Shown in pieces: positions 33,813-46,800 of a DNA stretch of 64,000 nt (the first letter of the stretch is position 1; each line of letters starts with the position of its first letter). Source of the stretch: Phlebopus portentosus (Eukaryota > Basidiomycota > Agaricomycetes > Boletales > Boletinellaceae). The stretch lies in assembly GCA_037892935.1 (NCBI GenBank), contig JAYXKI010000010.1, positions 992,001 through 1,056,000 of the forward strand, written 5' to 3'. The notes below the pieces were generated by a model. The model was not told the origin of the DNA. It saw only the letters and a program-made list of their open reading frames with translations, and made no database searches. Both the position numbers and the translations under genes were made by a program.

Positions 33813-36800
33813 TGGACTCGAAGAGCAAATGAAATATGTCCCTTGGCTTGACGTGGGAACGTGTAGTGCCATAGGCTTCCATACCTTCATGTCGGTAGAG
33901 GTGCATGGTAAAAAAGTTGAGAGGCTTGCGATTCCATATACAGCATATTTCTGCATTCACGATACTCGTTTCCTTCTGACTCTTGTAACTATTGATGTAT
34001 ATTTCTCAAGAGGGCCAATGATGATGATGCTTTCAGTTCTATGCGAGGGCCGTTGCTTCAACTGAAGGACATCCTTCCAGTAGGATGGCAAGTACTCGTT
34101 TTTCATCTCGACACACTTATCAAGCTTCACTATTACCTCCCAGGAATCCTTTCCTCAGTTCATTTGCGTCTGCGTCTGGGATGACGCTCTGCTTTGCAAT
34201 GCTCTCTGCATGTGTTGGAAGTGACTGAGTTTTCGGTACTGAGGCTGAGCCAAATTTCTGTTTCAGGCCCTAGATATGTGAAAGTTCGAAGGTGGAATGG
34301 AGTATCCCCAAATAGATTCTTCTCGTACTATCCTTCGCGGTTCTGGAGGCAGTAACCTTGCTCCAACAAATACATGGACCTTTTTGTTCTTCGTCTTAAA
34401 GTGCAAAGTCATTTCACATCAGGGACACCGACTAATAATCTGAACACCTGGAAACTTCCGCTGTGCAAGCCAAGATATGTTCCTCCCTGTCGAATTCTTC
34501 GAGAGAAATTTTCTTCCTCCTCGTCTACTGTCCACTTGTCCACAGCACAGTTGGGAGACAGGGAGCTCAGGGTCAGTAGTAAAGTTACTGCGACCATCAA
34601 AGCGCGCCAACTTGACGGAGACAGGCGGACAAAAGGTCTGACCGCCGGATGCCCTGGTGGCTGTATCTTATCGACTTATTTTGTATTTCTGATATATTTT
34701 TGTTCCTTTTTCGATTATTGTCTATTCGCATAGCTCAAATTTGTTATTCTGTAGGGTTAAGAACATTTATTTTCTTATGGAGAATCCTTGCTCGGCATTT
34801 TCCGGTTTAGTTTGAAGTGTTTGAATTGTAAAAGATGCGTGAGTTACATGTTATATGGAGTGTAGTTAAATGTGCACTTGGATTATTCAGGATCGAAGCT
34901 AACCTGTGAGACGTCCTACCCCGTCTCTCTGAGTCTTAGCGAAGTGAGAGCCGAACAACCTCAAGGTCGATAAGATACCAGTCCTTGATCACGGAAGTAA
35001 ATAAATTACATGTAGGATTGGATCGGTTGTCCTACAGCTCCCTTCAATCTTCTTCAGCTTGAAAAAACACCTTCTTTACGACCCTTTACAGCAATTGGAC
35101 ACTTCTTGACTTATGCCTGCGACTAAATACGTTTATAGCTGTCTCCAAATATCGTTCCTGTGGATGCTGGAGCTCCAAGCGAGACAAGCGAGAGCGCCTC
35201 TACAGTAGTCTAAAAGGAGATCAATCTTATCCACTGCGTCTCTTGCGCTCGCAAAGTGCCGAAGCCATTAGTCGCACAGAAACTGCGGGAAGTTCATTAT
35301 ATCGCCCATGCGCGGAACCTTATTCGCCAGTTAAGTGCCTTATTACTCTCGATCAGCTTGATCATCAACCCAATAAGATGAATAATAGCCCTTGCGTTTA
35401 TCTTCATTCTATTCTTACTTTGGCTAAATACGATGCAGTGGGAGAACGGGTGCCGTAATCTGTTCTACTCTTGATCGACCTCCTCAAACGCCACAGTTAC
35501 AAGATTGCAAATTGTCCACGCAAGGTCTCGTGTTGTGCTAGGCAATTTGCGGCTCTAACCTGAATAGGCGAACAATGCCTTCACTACAGAGTCTTGGCCC
35601 TGCATTAGCGGATCCTCGTCGCCGCCGGTGAAGACGGAAAAGGTACATATGTACCTGGATCCTTGCTCAGAACAAAAATCAGCTCAGCTCAAGCTATTTC
35701 TAGTTTGCGTGCTTGTTAGAGTACCCTTCTTCAAAGGACCGGACGTTTCATCAATCCGCGAAGGCCGTTAGGGATCGACTGTTTTGTAAATAAATCGCCT
35801 GTGCAAGAAGCGAAAGATTAGGCGCCCAAGATGCTCAGATAGGACCCTCATTGGACGGTTGAGTCCATATCAGGCCGGACGTTCACAGCCTCTGACCGCG
35901 CAGGTTGGTGCGATCCGGTGATATTTCTCCTCCTGTGTCTAGTACAAACCAATGGTTATTAGTAAACGTTTTGAGCAAAGGACGACGACTGGACCGAACA
36001 AGAGCTTGGTTGGTGCTGAGCTCAGCGCTGAGCGTGACATATCCACATATAAATCTTGCGAAACGCCTATCCCTCTTCGAGAGATTAGCATGTGTATTAC
36101 TTGTATTCCATAGAATTTAAATAATGATTTACTGTTGAATTGTTCAGGGACGACCAAATCATAGGACACTTGTTATTTTCCCGATGCTCAACGAGTGTAA
36201 GTCTGTGTAAGTTCGGGAATGTGGCATCGGTGCGTAGTTCTAGGCGGCAGGCCACTAGCAAATAACTGGTAAAGCTTTACGTCGATGGATGGCGTGCTTA
36301 ATCTCTATCTCGGAGCCTTGCGCGCAGCGGCGCCAGCGAATTACCACCATTCTTTAGAACTAATCAGTCAGTCTACCACGATCTAAGTGAAACAATGGGA
36401 GTTTACCCGCTGTCGGCCAAGCTGCGCCACAGGAATGAAGACGAAAGAATCGTCAAACTTCAATCGAGCGCCTTTTCAGGGAACTTCCAGAGGGCCACAG
36501 ATTCCAGAGGGCCAGAAGACCCTGTTTCCAAAAGGCAATCATCCTAGCCTTTCGGCGTCTTAAGAGTGAGAGACGTTTAAGTGCAAGGGTTAACCCCGGG
36601 TCCCGACCGTCCTTTCGGTATATCCCAGTTGTTAATAAATCGAAAGAGGGGAAGAACGTAAGGCATTGGCTCCGAGAAGAAGTGCGAGCGCCCGTGAATT
36701 CAGATCAGTGAGACTGCATTAGATCAGCTCGTGCCGCATTGCAAACTACTACAAATCAAGTAAATACTTTAGCTGGACAAAATCCAAGTTCTGAATGACC

Positions 36801-39543
36801 CAGATGACAGGTAGTGAAAAGGATCATTGGCTTGGAAGAATCCGAGTCTGAGGCACACCGCAGGAGGTGAGCCACAAAATCAAATTCTTCAATCAATTTC
36901 ACAGTCGATCCCGTAGTCGTACCGAGTTCCGGCGGAGCTTTAGGCGTTTAGACACGAAACATCGGAAGACTTGCCGGAGAGTAGTAAGGCGGCGGGCATC
37001 AGGTGTCGCAGCTAGGGCGTTGGGTCGGAGGGATGGACCGGACTGCTGCTTCGTCTCATGTTCCCGCGTTTGGAAGCCAAGGGCGGGAAAATCGCTTTGA
37101 ATGAAAAAATCTAAGCATCTGTCGTGATGAGTACGGAACATCGGCTATCTGGTCGCCTAAGTTTGCATTTACTCGGGATTCGGGGTGGCTGTAACGGCGC
37201 ATCTCGGCGGGGGCGGGGGGAAGACAACGTGCGGCTATTTGCGGTCGTCGTTTGTATAGACCGGCGGGAACGTCCGTAACTATTTGAATCCGTCCAAATC
37301 AACACCTTGATTCTCCGCGACCATCAAGAGAATGCGGCCAGAAAAGAATTACAGCTGGACAAATGGGTCCGTCAACCTCAAGTAAACTAGGCGCTGAGGT
37401 GGGGCATCACGGTCGCTCTGAGAAAGCGGGTAAAAGGCTCATCGGCACAGAATCCGGCATGCCTGTCTCGGTGAGAATAAGATAAGTAACTGCTACTGAA
37501 AATATTAGAATAGTCAGGAGACCCAATTTTAGACGTAACGGATCAGGATTCAGGACAGACTGGGGAACGCATGCCAAGTGATTTACGCTGTGTTTACGTC
37601 CAAATTTGTTTTAGTCCGCGTAGCTATTTCAACCGACTAAGGAATTCTAAGGTTAAGTTTCCATTAGGGATATGCAAGTCGATTGATGGGACGGAAGAGG
37701 ATGGAAGGGACCATTCGGAAGCTGATACTTCACTGCACTTCGTCAAGGGCAGGAGTCGGGTGTCGGGAAGTATGGAAGTCGGAGCATACCACAGACTTCT
37801 GCTGCGGCGCGGGATCGCATAGTAAATATGCGTAGGATTGTTAACGCCAGTAGGCAAAGAACTGAGAAGCGCCTCCCGCGAACGTTTATGGCGGGCATGA
37901 TCGAACTCGCGCACCGATAAGCACACGGAAGGATCGGTTTCTTGACCGTCAGTTCACGTGTGAACGAGGGAGCAATATAAACTTTTAAAGCGCTGATCGA
38001 CAGACCTAGTGATGAATACGATTGAATATGCAGGATGGTCTCTTCCTTGGCTCGGTCTGATGCGTGAGAACCGCCGATGAGTAGAGGATGACGGCTGATG
38101 ACGGATGGAAAAAGGTCGTTGATCCAGAAGGATGGGAAAGGTGCACGTGTAGACATTCTACGGTTCAACTCCAAGACTGCGGGACAAAGTCAGAGATAAG
38201 GCACCATGGTAGACCATGATATGTTTCCGAAGAGAAAGAACAGATACAAATGTCTTTGGTTTCTGGTTTCTGGTAGTTATGTCCGTGGAACGAAACCAAG
38301 CATGCAAGCAAGAACTAGCGAAGCTGAGGTCTGATTTATGTCGTGCCTTGAATTGGGGTAAGTTCCCGGAAATTTATGAGAGGAAGACTAAAGAATGCGA
38401 TGCAAAGGACTGAAGGTTGGCGACGAGAGTAAAGTGAGAAGACAGGACGATGGAATCATCAGGGGCTCCTTCGATTTTCGATAGAGAAAATGAGGGATTC
38501 GAAAAGCCAAACCCGATGACGAGGGCCAGGGTTAGCATGAGGGAGCTTTCATCACTTTCTTCCTTGATGCAGTAGTTTTTTTCTTTGTTACTGTGACCGG
38601 AGTCATCTATTTCTTCCTCCGTTTCTAGAAGGGCAAGTGCACCTGAGAGGCATTACGGTGCCGAAGACGTCAATAACAATGAATAGTCATCTCGAATCTG
38701 TAGAAGATAACATAAATTGAGGTTACCGTCTCGCGTATAGAAACGTTCAAACCATTCTCTCAGTTGAGAAAATAATCGCCACGAGAATGGCTCTGTGAAA
38801 AGCGACATCAACGAAGGAGTTAAGAACAGGGAACAGACGGCAAATGCCGCATGAGCGGCGGCGGAAGCAAACCTCGCCGCCACCATGCCGTCGGTATAAT
38901 TTTATATGAAAGCATTCTTGAACGTTTACCAAATCATCAAATACCGACTCACCAGTCGATACAGTTTTCATTCATCCATCGTTATCTGTCTATGCGATGC
39001 TCCGCTTCAGAACTGCGCGATAGCCCAGTCTAAAGGAATCTTCTCGGCATAACCAACCACCCGTCTCTTGGTCGCAGATGTTGCAGAAAGAACCCGTTCA
39101 TTTTTCTGCATGAAGAACAGGGGTATATGAAACCGGATAAGCTCAGATGATGTAGAATTGAGAGAAGGTAGTCTGTGTTTGAATCTATTCCTGACGTGCA
39201 ACGCTGCTCTCACAGGGATGAATTGAAGCGCACCTGAGGCTCCCATGCGAAGCCCGCCCAGAAGTGAGCGCAGCCGTTGCTTCTGTTCATCTCAGGCTGA
39301 AAGCGGGATGGGCTTGTGAAGCAGACGTCACTCGTCGTTGAGTCTGGTGACATGGAATATTGGAAGGCTCGGGACAAGTTCCATCATTATTGTGGCTAAC
39401 TGTGTCAATCAACCTCGTCGCGGGTTCTCCGCTGTCATCTCCATGACCATCTCCAAGCCGGTGCCTTTTGGTTTAGAAAAGAATACAAAGTTCAGACAGG
39501 TATCCAACTCGAACTGGTAATCTATTCACTCGAGTTCCTTGCA
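33813..39543. other. Long stretch without a confident gene
   Basis: Six-frame reading shows only short open frames. Segments near 34400-34600 and 38900-39300 have splice-like edges but no known domain. A short duplication, TTCCAGAGGGCCA twice, lies near 36485-36515. It could be gene-poor spacer, eroded transposon or decayed genes. I cannot tell which. Confidence 0.35.
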
Positions 39544-39696
39544 TCAAACCACGAAGAAGTCAGAAGCAGGCGGAAGCTCAGAAGCCGGAATCAAGGCCTC
39601 CCTCAACGCATGCGCGTCCTCGTCCGCGGCAGTCACATTCAGTCTCACAGACCGCAGAGTGCCACCGTGCACAAAGTGTTCTTCCGCCAGTTCTAG
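39544..39696 (-). other. Possible last exon of an unidentified gene
   Basis: After an acceptor-like CAG the minus strand opens for 50 codons to a stop. The text looks protein-like and acidic (LELAEEHFVHGGTLRSV, then LNVTAADEDAHALREAL, then PASELPPASDFFVV). A preceding exon may end near 39738 (RPKDLDGGA). No family was recognised, and no complete gene could be built. Confidence 0.25.
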
Positions 39697-42600
39697 CTGA
39701 TTCTCGGTGGATGTTTACTATCTTTGGCTGCTCCAGACTGCGCCGCCGTCGAGATCCTTAGGTCTGGACGTCATGATGTATATGCCGTAGGCAACTTCTC
39801 TACAATCTACGAGATAACCCCCTTCAGACCATTACGGTCAAGTTACAGAGCTAAACTTTTTTGTAAGGTATCTTCCTCATCTCAACGTCAGCTTTCCCCT
39901 AGAATTTTTATCCTACGTGCTTCTTTGCTTCTCCTGATGAGCTGGCGGTGGCACAGAACAGACAATTTGTTTCTTAGTCTGTTTTTAAACTTACTCCTTT
40001 TCTCCACGTTCTTCTTTACTAGAGCCATATGGCGTTGTGGCTCAACTTGACCATCATTCGAAAATGTTACAGAATTTAATATCTACTAAAGCACGCCTAT
40101 GACAGCCGTGAGCTGGCAACCGCTCAACCGGCTTGGGAACACCGATGGGGAAACAAGGTGTATATGATCCCTAAAACCACCTGAAACTTCTTTTTTTGAG
40201 AATAACTTTCTCCAACCTCGAGATGAAGGTGGAGAAACACCAACACAGCGAAAATTAATTAAAGAACAAAGCGTAGGTGGAGGCGCCGATCAGGATCCTC
40301 GTCATCTCCGACTCCAACAAGCCCAGGAACAGATCAGCAACGGGACCAACACTTGCACAGCGTTCGCAGTCTCATCATCAACATCATCATCACCCTAGGC
40401 CGCGCGAAGTCTCGCTATCACTTGAGGCAAGCGAAGGCACCCCTCTTTCATGGGGTTACGGAAGCATCTGGAGCTGGGAGTTTTAACGCCATACTAACGC
40501 AATCCCGCTTTACGCACCCAAGCGTCTGCTTCCTTTGTAAAAATATTTCGCGTATATGTTACGCGGTCTTCTTATTTTCCTATTTCCACTTTAGATTGTA
40601 TTCATATTGTGTGATACCGCCGGCGAACGCGAGGCGACCCGCGAGCGGCGCTCGCTCAATATGGTCGTGCCTTTTGCCCATCCGACATTCTCTTCTCTTC
40701 TCCGAAGAATTTCAAATTCAGTGAGTCTTAACTCTTTTTTTAGAATAGTTTTCTCTGGAGGTTGCGTTCTTTGTGGCCTGGCTCAAGCGCTACGTGGTAC
40801 CCCTTAGAACAGTGCAGTTCCCGCGCGAAGTCATGCTGGCCTTCGAAGTGAAATTAGCAAGGACTCTATCTACGTTTATCAGCGACGAATATATAGAAGG
40901 AAAGACCAAGTATATACTCGCGTTTCTCTCCTTCCCGAAGGGACCTTCCACGGCGGTAGGAGATAAGTCGTTCACACCCGTGCCAAGAACTCGTGTAAGT
41001 TACTCATAACTTACGACGAATAATCCATAGAGTTCTCATCCGCGCCTGCAGGGACATCTCCAGCTTGGCGTTGCTTATCTGTCATCCAAAGTTGTCTTTC
41101 CGAGCTGATGCCAAACTTTTCTTCCCATTGATGTTATTGTTCAGTTGAAGGAAAGGAAAGATCAAATTTTCGTTGGCATCAGACAGACGGGGAGACGGTT
41201 CAAGCATCGTGATGTCGCCAAACCGCTGTGAACCCATCCGGATGATGGGGCGCAATGAGGGCTTACGGATCTTGTAATGCGTGAATGAATACAGTTCTAC
41301 ACAGCGAACTGTACTGTACACCTGTAAGGGTTCCCCGAGTCGCAAAGAGTACTCAACTCCTTTTTTCAAAAAACATTTTTGAGGGCACCTTGGACCACCT
41401 TGCCCCACTTGCCCCAAAGTAAATTTGTCTTCTCAACTTTCGCCGAAGGTTCAACAGGGATCTATCTGTCAGGACATCGCCTCACGTCTTGGACCCCAGA
41501 TACACAATGCGATTCAGCATAGCAGGATCTAAAGTAACGAGATAAATACCTTTAAAGATGATGGGTTATATCACTGTAATTTCACTAACATGCGTTAGAC
41601 GCATGTTCAGCATGTATATTACGCGTTCTAATATCACAATACAGAAATAAATGAAGTACACCTTTTGCGCATAGAAAGCACCGACCCGCAGTCGCACACA
41701 AAACCACCCGCCAGCTGACCCGACGTTGCCCGCGATTCCGGGCGCCGTGTGGAGGTCGGTCTCGGGGATGCGTAACGAGGTGCTGTAAATATGCCGCAAT
41801 GTTTATTCTTCTTCACTTTCCGTTATCGATGGGTTATTGCCGCATATATCGGAGTTCCATTGAGACGAACACGTACTTACTTCTTCCCTTTCTTGACTTG
41901 GGCTTCCTTCCGAATAAAGAATGGGGATTAAGAGACTCCCTAGAGGCATACACGTACAGGGGACACTTCCGAGTCGTAAGTAAACGGACAGACGGAAGAC
42001 AAATATTAATTAGCGGTATGACATGAAAGCGCTTTACTATTATAGTTGACTTGAGGCGGATCAAGTCGCAGCGCCGAGCAGTTGAGAAGAAAAATCGGCA
42101 TAAAGTACGCGGCGCTCGCAGAGAAGTCCGTCGGTACGGGAAACGAAATTGAAATTGAGAAGCCAAATGCAGAATCTTTGGCGCCGATCTCGGGCTCGCA
42201 GGTCATTGCGATTTTGCGTGGGGTTCAAACACACACGCCGCCGAAGAACACCAGAACACCAGAATAGAGTTGGCAGGACAAACGGTTTGCGTTTCGTAGC
42301 TCTCCGTATATGTGTGTTGAGCGGAGGCACATACACAGACACCATACGAGCCAAACTTCATACGTGGTCAGATGAAGTACGTACATTACAGCGATTCGGA
42401 GACACGGTATCTCTGCAGCATTAAAACTTCCTATTGAAATCTCATCTTGAGAAGTAGCAAAGAGCGGCGAGTGATCCCTACATCCTCAAAGTGCAAGCTA
42501 AGAAAGGAGGATATTAATAAATACAAACTTCCCGCACGTTCCCGTTGACATTACCTTGTGTGCACGTAGAATAAAGCAGGATCACGATCCTTCCTGTGAG

Positions 42601-42892
42601 AAGAGTTCTGAATTTGGAGGTCATTCGTCATCGTTGCGCGGGAAGTCTCCCAGTCGGAATCGGCAGTTGCTTGCAAATAGCGGAGAAGAATTCAAGAAGG
42701 AAGCAATTATGCTCATCCCATGCGCGTCCCTTCCTTACCCTCCCCTTGGCTTGGTCTGGACCAGACTGATAAGGTGCGTGGCGGTACCCGCACCTGTTGA
42801 TCATTCCCATAAACGAACATGATCGATTAATGGAAGTTCTCGATATTTTCATTAACATTCCGGAGGGAGAGCGGGATATGCATATACAATAT
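39697..42892. other. Region of exon-like scraps, no complete gene
   Basis: Three segments look exon-like. 40608-40720 (+) ends at a GTGAGT donor after PTFSSLLRRISNS. 40760-40998 (+) reads VAFFVAWLKRYVVPL and LAFEVKLARTLSTF, and faintly recalls the start of BTG/Tob antiproliferative domains. 41680-41790 (-) reads IPETDLHTAPGIAGNVGSAG. They could belong to decayed or strongly split genes. None can be joined with confidence. Confidence 0.2.
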
Positions 42893-43310
42893 ACTATACT
42901 GAAACCACACAGGAGTTCTAGACGTGAGATAGCGCGGTGACAACCCAGAACTTGAACCGATCTAGAAGTTATGGGTCGATAAAAAGAACGAGGGTAGTAA
43001 ATGCAGGTTAGGATAGTATACGAGACGGAAATATGCAGAGAAACGTACACACGAACACGTCACAGCACAGTAAACTCGAAACCAAAAATAGCCAATGATG
43101 AGCCACAATAGGGGATCCTATCGATCCCGAAGTTGTGTAATGTGAGTGTAATGCGCACAGGAACAGAGAGAATCCACGTCAACGAGAGCGGTTCTAGTCG
43201 AAGGACACGGTTGCACAGATCTCAAGACCATCGGGAGATTCAAGACTTCTTCCGTCTGGCAGGGCTGAAATTCCTCAAGGCACATACTACTAGTAAATGG
43301 TATTGATCTA
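42893..43310. repeat. Diverged direct repeat, copy 1
   Basis: About 400 bp whose landmarks recur in the same order at 43445-43850: AGGAGTTCTAGACGTGAGATAG, AGAACGAGGGTAG, AATAGCCAATGATGAGCCAC, ATCCCGAAGTTGTGT and CCTCAAGGCACATACTACT (the last near 43273). Confidence 0.65.
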
Positions 43311-43444
43311 GTGCCGAGAACGTAATGGAACTCGTTCCGGACAGTGTGGCCCAGGATTGATTGAAGACTTTGCGCACCCGATTCTTTGAGATCAATGCTA
43401 AGAGTCCTCTCCACAATTTCATTCGAGAGAAGGGGATACTAATC

Positions 43445-43850
43445 TTGAAGACGGACCACATAGGAGTCTAGGCGTTAGATAGCACGATGATGATGACGCT
43501 ACTGGAATCGGTCTAGAAGAAGTACGAGACTGCAGTACAACGAAGAAGAATGAGGGTAGGCAAGCTCAGGCGAGTATAGTTAGTGTACAAAACGAAATGT
43601 CAAGAAAATAAGGAACATACACACGTACGCATATAACCTGCGTAAACCAGGAACCAGAAATAGCCAGCGATAAGCCACAATAGGAGAGCAGAACACGTCG
43701 ATCCAGATCTCCCGGAAGTGTAGTGTGTAATGGCACAGGCAGCCTATTCCATTCTGATCTAGCCGTAAAAGGACGCAGCCGCGCGCAGATCCCAAGGCTT
43801 CCTTTTCCTCAAGGCACATACTACTGTGCTAGTAAGCAACACTGAGCTAA
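43445..43850. repeat. Diverged direct repeat, copy 2
   Basis: Second copy with matching landmarks: AGGAGTCTAGGCGTTAGATAG, AGAATGAGGGTAG, AATAGCCAGCGATAAGCCAC, CTCCCGGAAGTGTAGTGT and CCTCAAGGCACATACTACT. On the minus strand both copies open with MCLEE after the shared right end, so an ancient small coding unit is possible. Confidence 0.65.
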
Positions 43851-46800
43851 TGCAAACTCGTGTCTTGGCCTGGTGATGCGCTGGTGGCTTGGTGGAGGAT
43901 AAATTCTGTGCACATCACGCATCTGAATCCGCAGGGATGTTCGTGATCGCAAAGGCCAGTTGGCACATTCAAGTTCAGTTGAGTATTGAAGATCCGAAAC
44001 CACTGCATCGTCGATGGGCGAGTAATGCGACTCGGATATTCTTTTTTCTGCTCCTTTTGTCTCGGAACGATCTGGATTCAAAGATGATAGAGAGGGGAGT
44101 AAAAAAAAAGATCTGGTAAGACAAGACAAGAGCAAGGGTCAGAAAGTCCAATAGAGTAAGCAATAGAAATGAATCCGTCTCCGATCTGTTACCCAGATAC
44201 GCTTTCCGAGATCCGTTGCTGACCCTTGCCGACCAGGCCGCGACGCTCGGAATGCAGAGCGAGTTGGAATGGAGGCGGAAGTGCTTATGGAAATCGTTAA
44301 GCGTCAGGCGGATAGCATTTACGCTCTGCGAAAACAGCCGCGAACCGAGCCGAGACATGAGACATGTTCTGTCCTGTCATGCATGCCAGTTTGGACGGGA
44401 CGTTGCACAGCCGCATGTCATGTCAATACGCACGTTCTAGAGCGCCTTGTCTCGGAGTCTTGTTGTTGGGCGGCGCGTGTATCTAGTATTAATTGATGTG
44501 GCTGCAAATTTTTGAAATTTATATGAATGAATTAATGTGAATGAATGAAAAGGAGGAAAAACTTACGGTGCTCTGGTGCTAGCGGGTATTAATGTAGATC
44601 TAGGAGAACAGGCAACACGAATGATCGCAGCCCGAGGTGCGGATGCCTTACAAACGTGCCAGGTACACGCACATCACATATTCAGGTTTACGCATCAACG
44701 AACGAGTGCGAGTAAGCAGTGTGTAAGCCAATAAATTCGTCAAATCACCACACGGCACGATAAAATTATTAATCCATCCAACCCTAACCGTCGGCACATT
44801 GTTTGTTTCACTCACCATAGTCCGCCAAGTCCCACCGCCGGCGATGAGACGGGTCGGGCAATCTGGGCGCGAGTCGGTCCAGTCGGAAGTTGCCCTGATC
44901 CGCCTACCCCGTTGATTGTCGAGCCTGAATGTCCTGCGTTGCCGCAGTTACCGCGCACGCTAACCCTAATACAAGAAACATTGATTTCGAAATGTAAAGG
45001 GAAAAAAGAAAGAGAAAGAGAAAAATTGAGTGAATAGAGAAAAAGGGAGAAAAGGTGAGATCAAGCGAGAGTCTCTTTGTTCAATTGTGAAGAAAAAGAC
45101 CAACCGCGTTGCGCGCGTGCGTCGGGTTGGATTTTTTCATTGGACGCACCGACTCGAGTCAGAAGACCAAGGCTAGCTGCATCGAGCCAGCAGCCACACG
45201 GTCATCCTAGGCTCGCCGTATATACAGGCATACAATATGTGTACGTACTTGATCAGATGAAAAGGGCAGATAAAAGCGACCAGCGAAAAAATAAGATAAG
45301 TTTAAATTCAAATCCAGTTGATCATGGACTTCTCGGATTAATTCCGATGATGAAGCACGAAAAAACCCTGGTAAACCAAAAAACGTCAAGGCAGGCGCTT
45401 CGAACAAAGGAAGAAGAAAAATGTGAGTGTAGGCAAAAATAAGCGATTCGGAGCCGGCGGACGCGACGCGACGCGACTCTGACTCCATCCATCACGACCC
45501 ATCCTTCTTTCATCCCGATTCTGAATGTTCTGTTCGATCAGGGTCGCGCGCGCCAAAAATAAACAAAATATAACAAATAATAATAATATTATAATAAAAA
45601 GGTAAAGGAAGACGGGCCTAGAAGATAAGTTGTTTAGGACAAGTTCCTCGGCGAACGGACGACGGTGAGGTAGGGTGTTGTGCAGAAACTGATCACTTTG
45701 GCTTCAACGCTTAGCTTGGAGAATCATCTTTCGGAGCAACCCGAAAACATGACGGGCACGAAGGACGGGTTGCTTGGAACCTTTTCTTCCTTTATTTTCA
45801 CGTTTAATGGATCTGGAACGCGTTTCATCGTTTCATCTCCATTGTGGCTCTTCGGGAGAAGAGAAGAGAAGCATTATCCTGTCCAACGTCTTTGTCCTGT
45901 CAGATTAAAGAAACGAATCTACGTCTGGGTGCGTTAGGTGTGTACGTTACTACGTATGTTACCATATGTTGTGATCGATGAGTACCGCACCAGTGTACCA
46001 CTCGTACTGCCAGTCCAGGCCTAAAGGGATTCGCGTGTATGACATATCATGACATATCTATGATGCTGCGTAAAGAACTAGCACTAGCAACACTAGTACT
46101 ACGACACATATCATGCGGGATTTGGAAAACAAAAGGATGAAACTACGCGTCGAGTTCACCGATCACTACAACAACGGTGAGCTAACTAACGAAAACAACA
46201 TTAATGACGATCGTGTCGAAACTAGGGCGAGGAGTTTATCCACACTGCTGACGTTCCTCCGCTCAGCTCCCCTCGAATCCTCGTCGTGCACGTTTCTGAC
46301 GCATTTATGCAGAATCTGCAAGCATCAATCCGTCGCGAAGCCACCCTTCGACTCTCTACCATCCGTGTGCATCCTATCCCAAAGCGAACTCTGGCGTTAT
46401 GGCGTTCCGAATTCCGAAAGTGTCTTCTATACCGCCTGCCCTTCTGCACCTGCACCTGCACCTCCCATGTCAATTTGTCATTCAAATTTAATCTGATTAT
46501 TATAACTCTTTTGCGGGCTCAGGAGCGGATAAACCCCGTCGTCTGTTTGTACCGTCTATCCGTCCGTCCGTCTATTTTTGGCTGGCTGCCTGGCTGGGCG
46601 CGTGCAGGCGGGATGTCTGGCAGATGTCCTGCCCATCCTGTGTGTCGATCCGCTTATTATCCGCTCGTTCCCAGTTATATAATGTACCATCCGTTCATTA
46701 TCCGCAAAGAACCCGCAGAGAAGAAGGGCCTGCATATCATATGTATAATTTCACGTAGGCCTAACCTGATCGTACGAGACCGATCCATAGCCAGTCAGCG

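Noticed and set aside
36590..36630. tRNA-like T-arm text (GGGTCCCGACC)
   Set aside because: No matching acceptor, anticodon or D arm could be folded around it. No tRNA gene was found elsewhere by eye.
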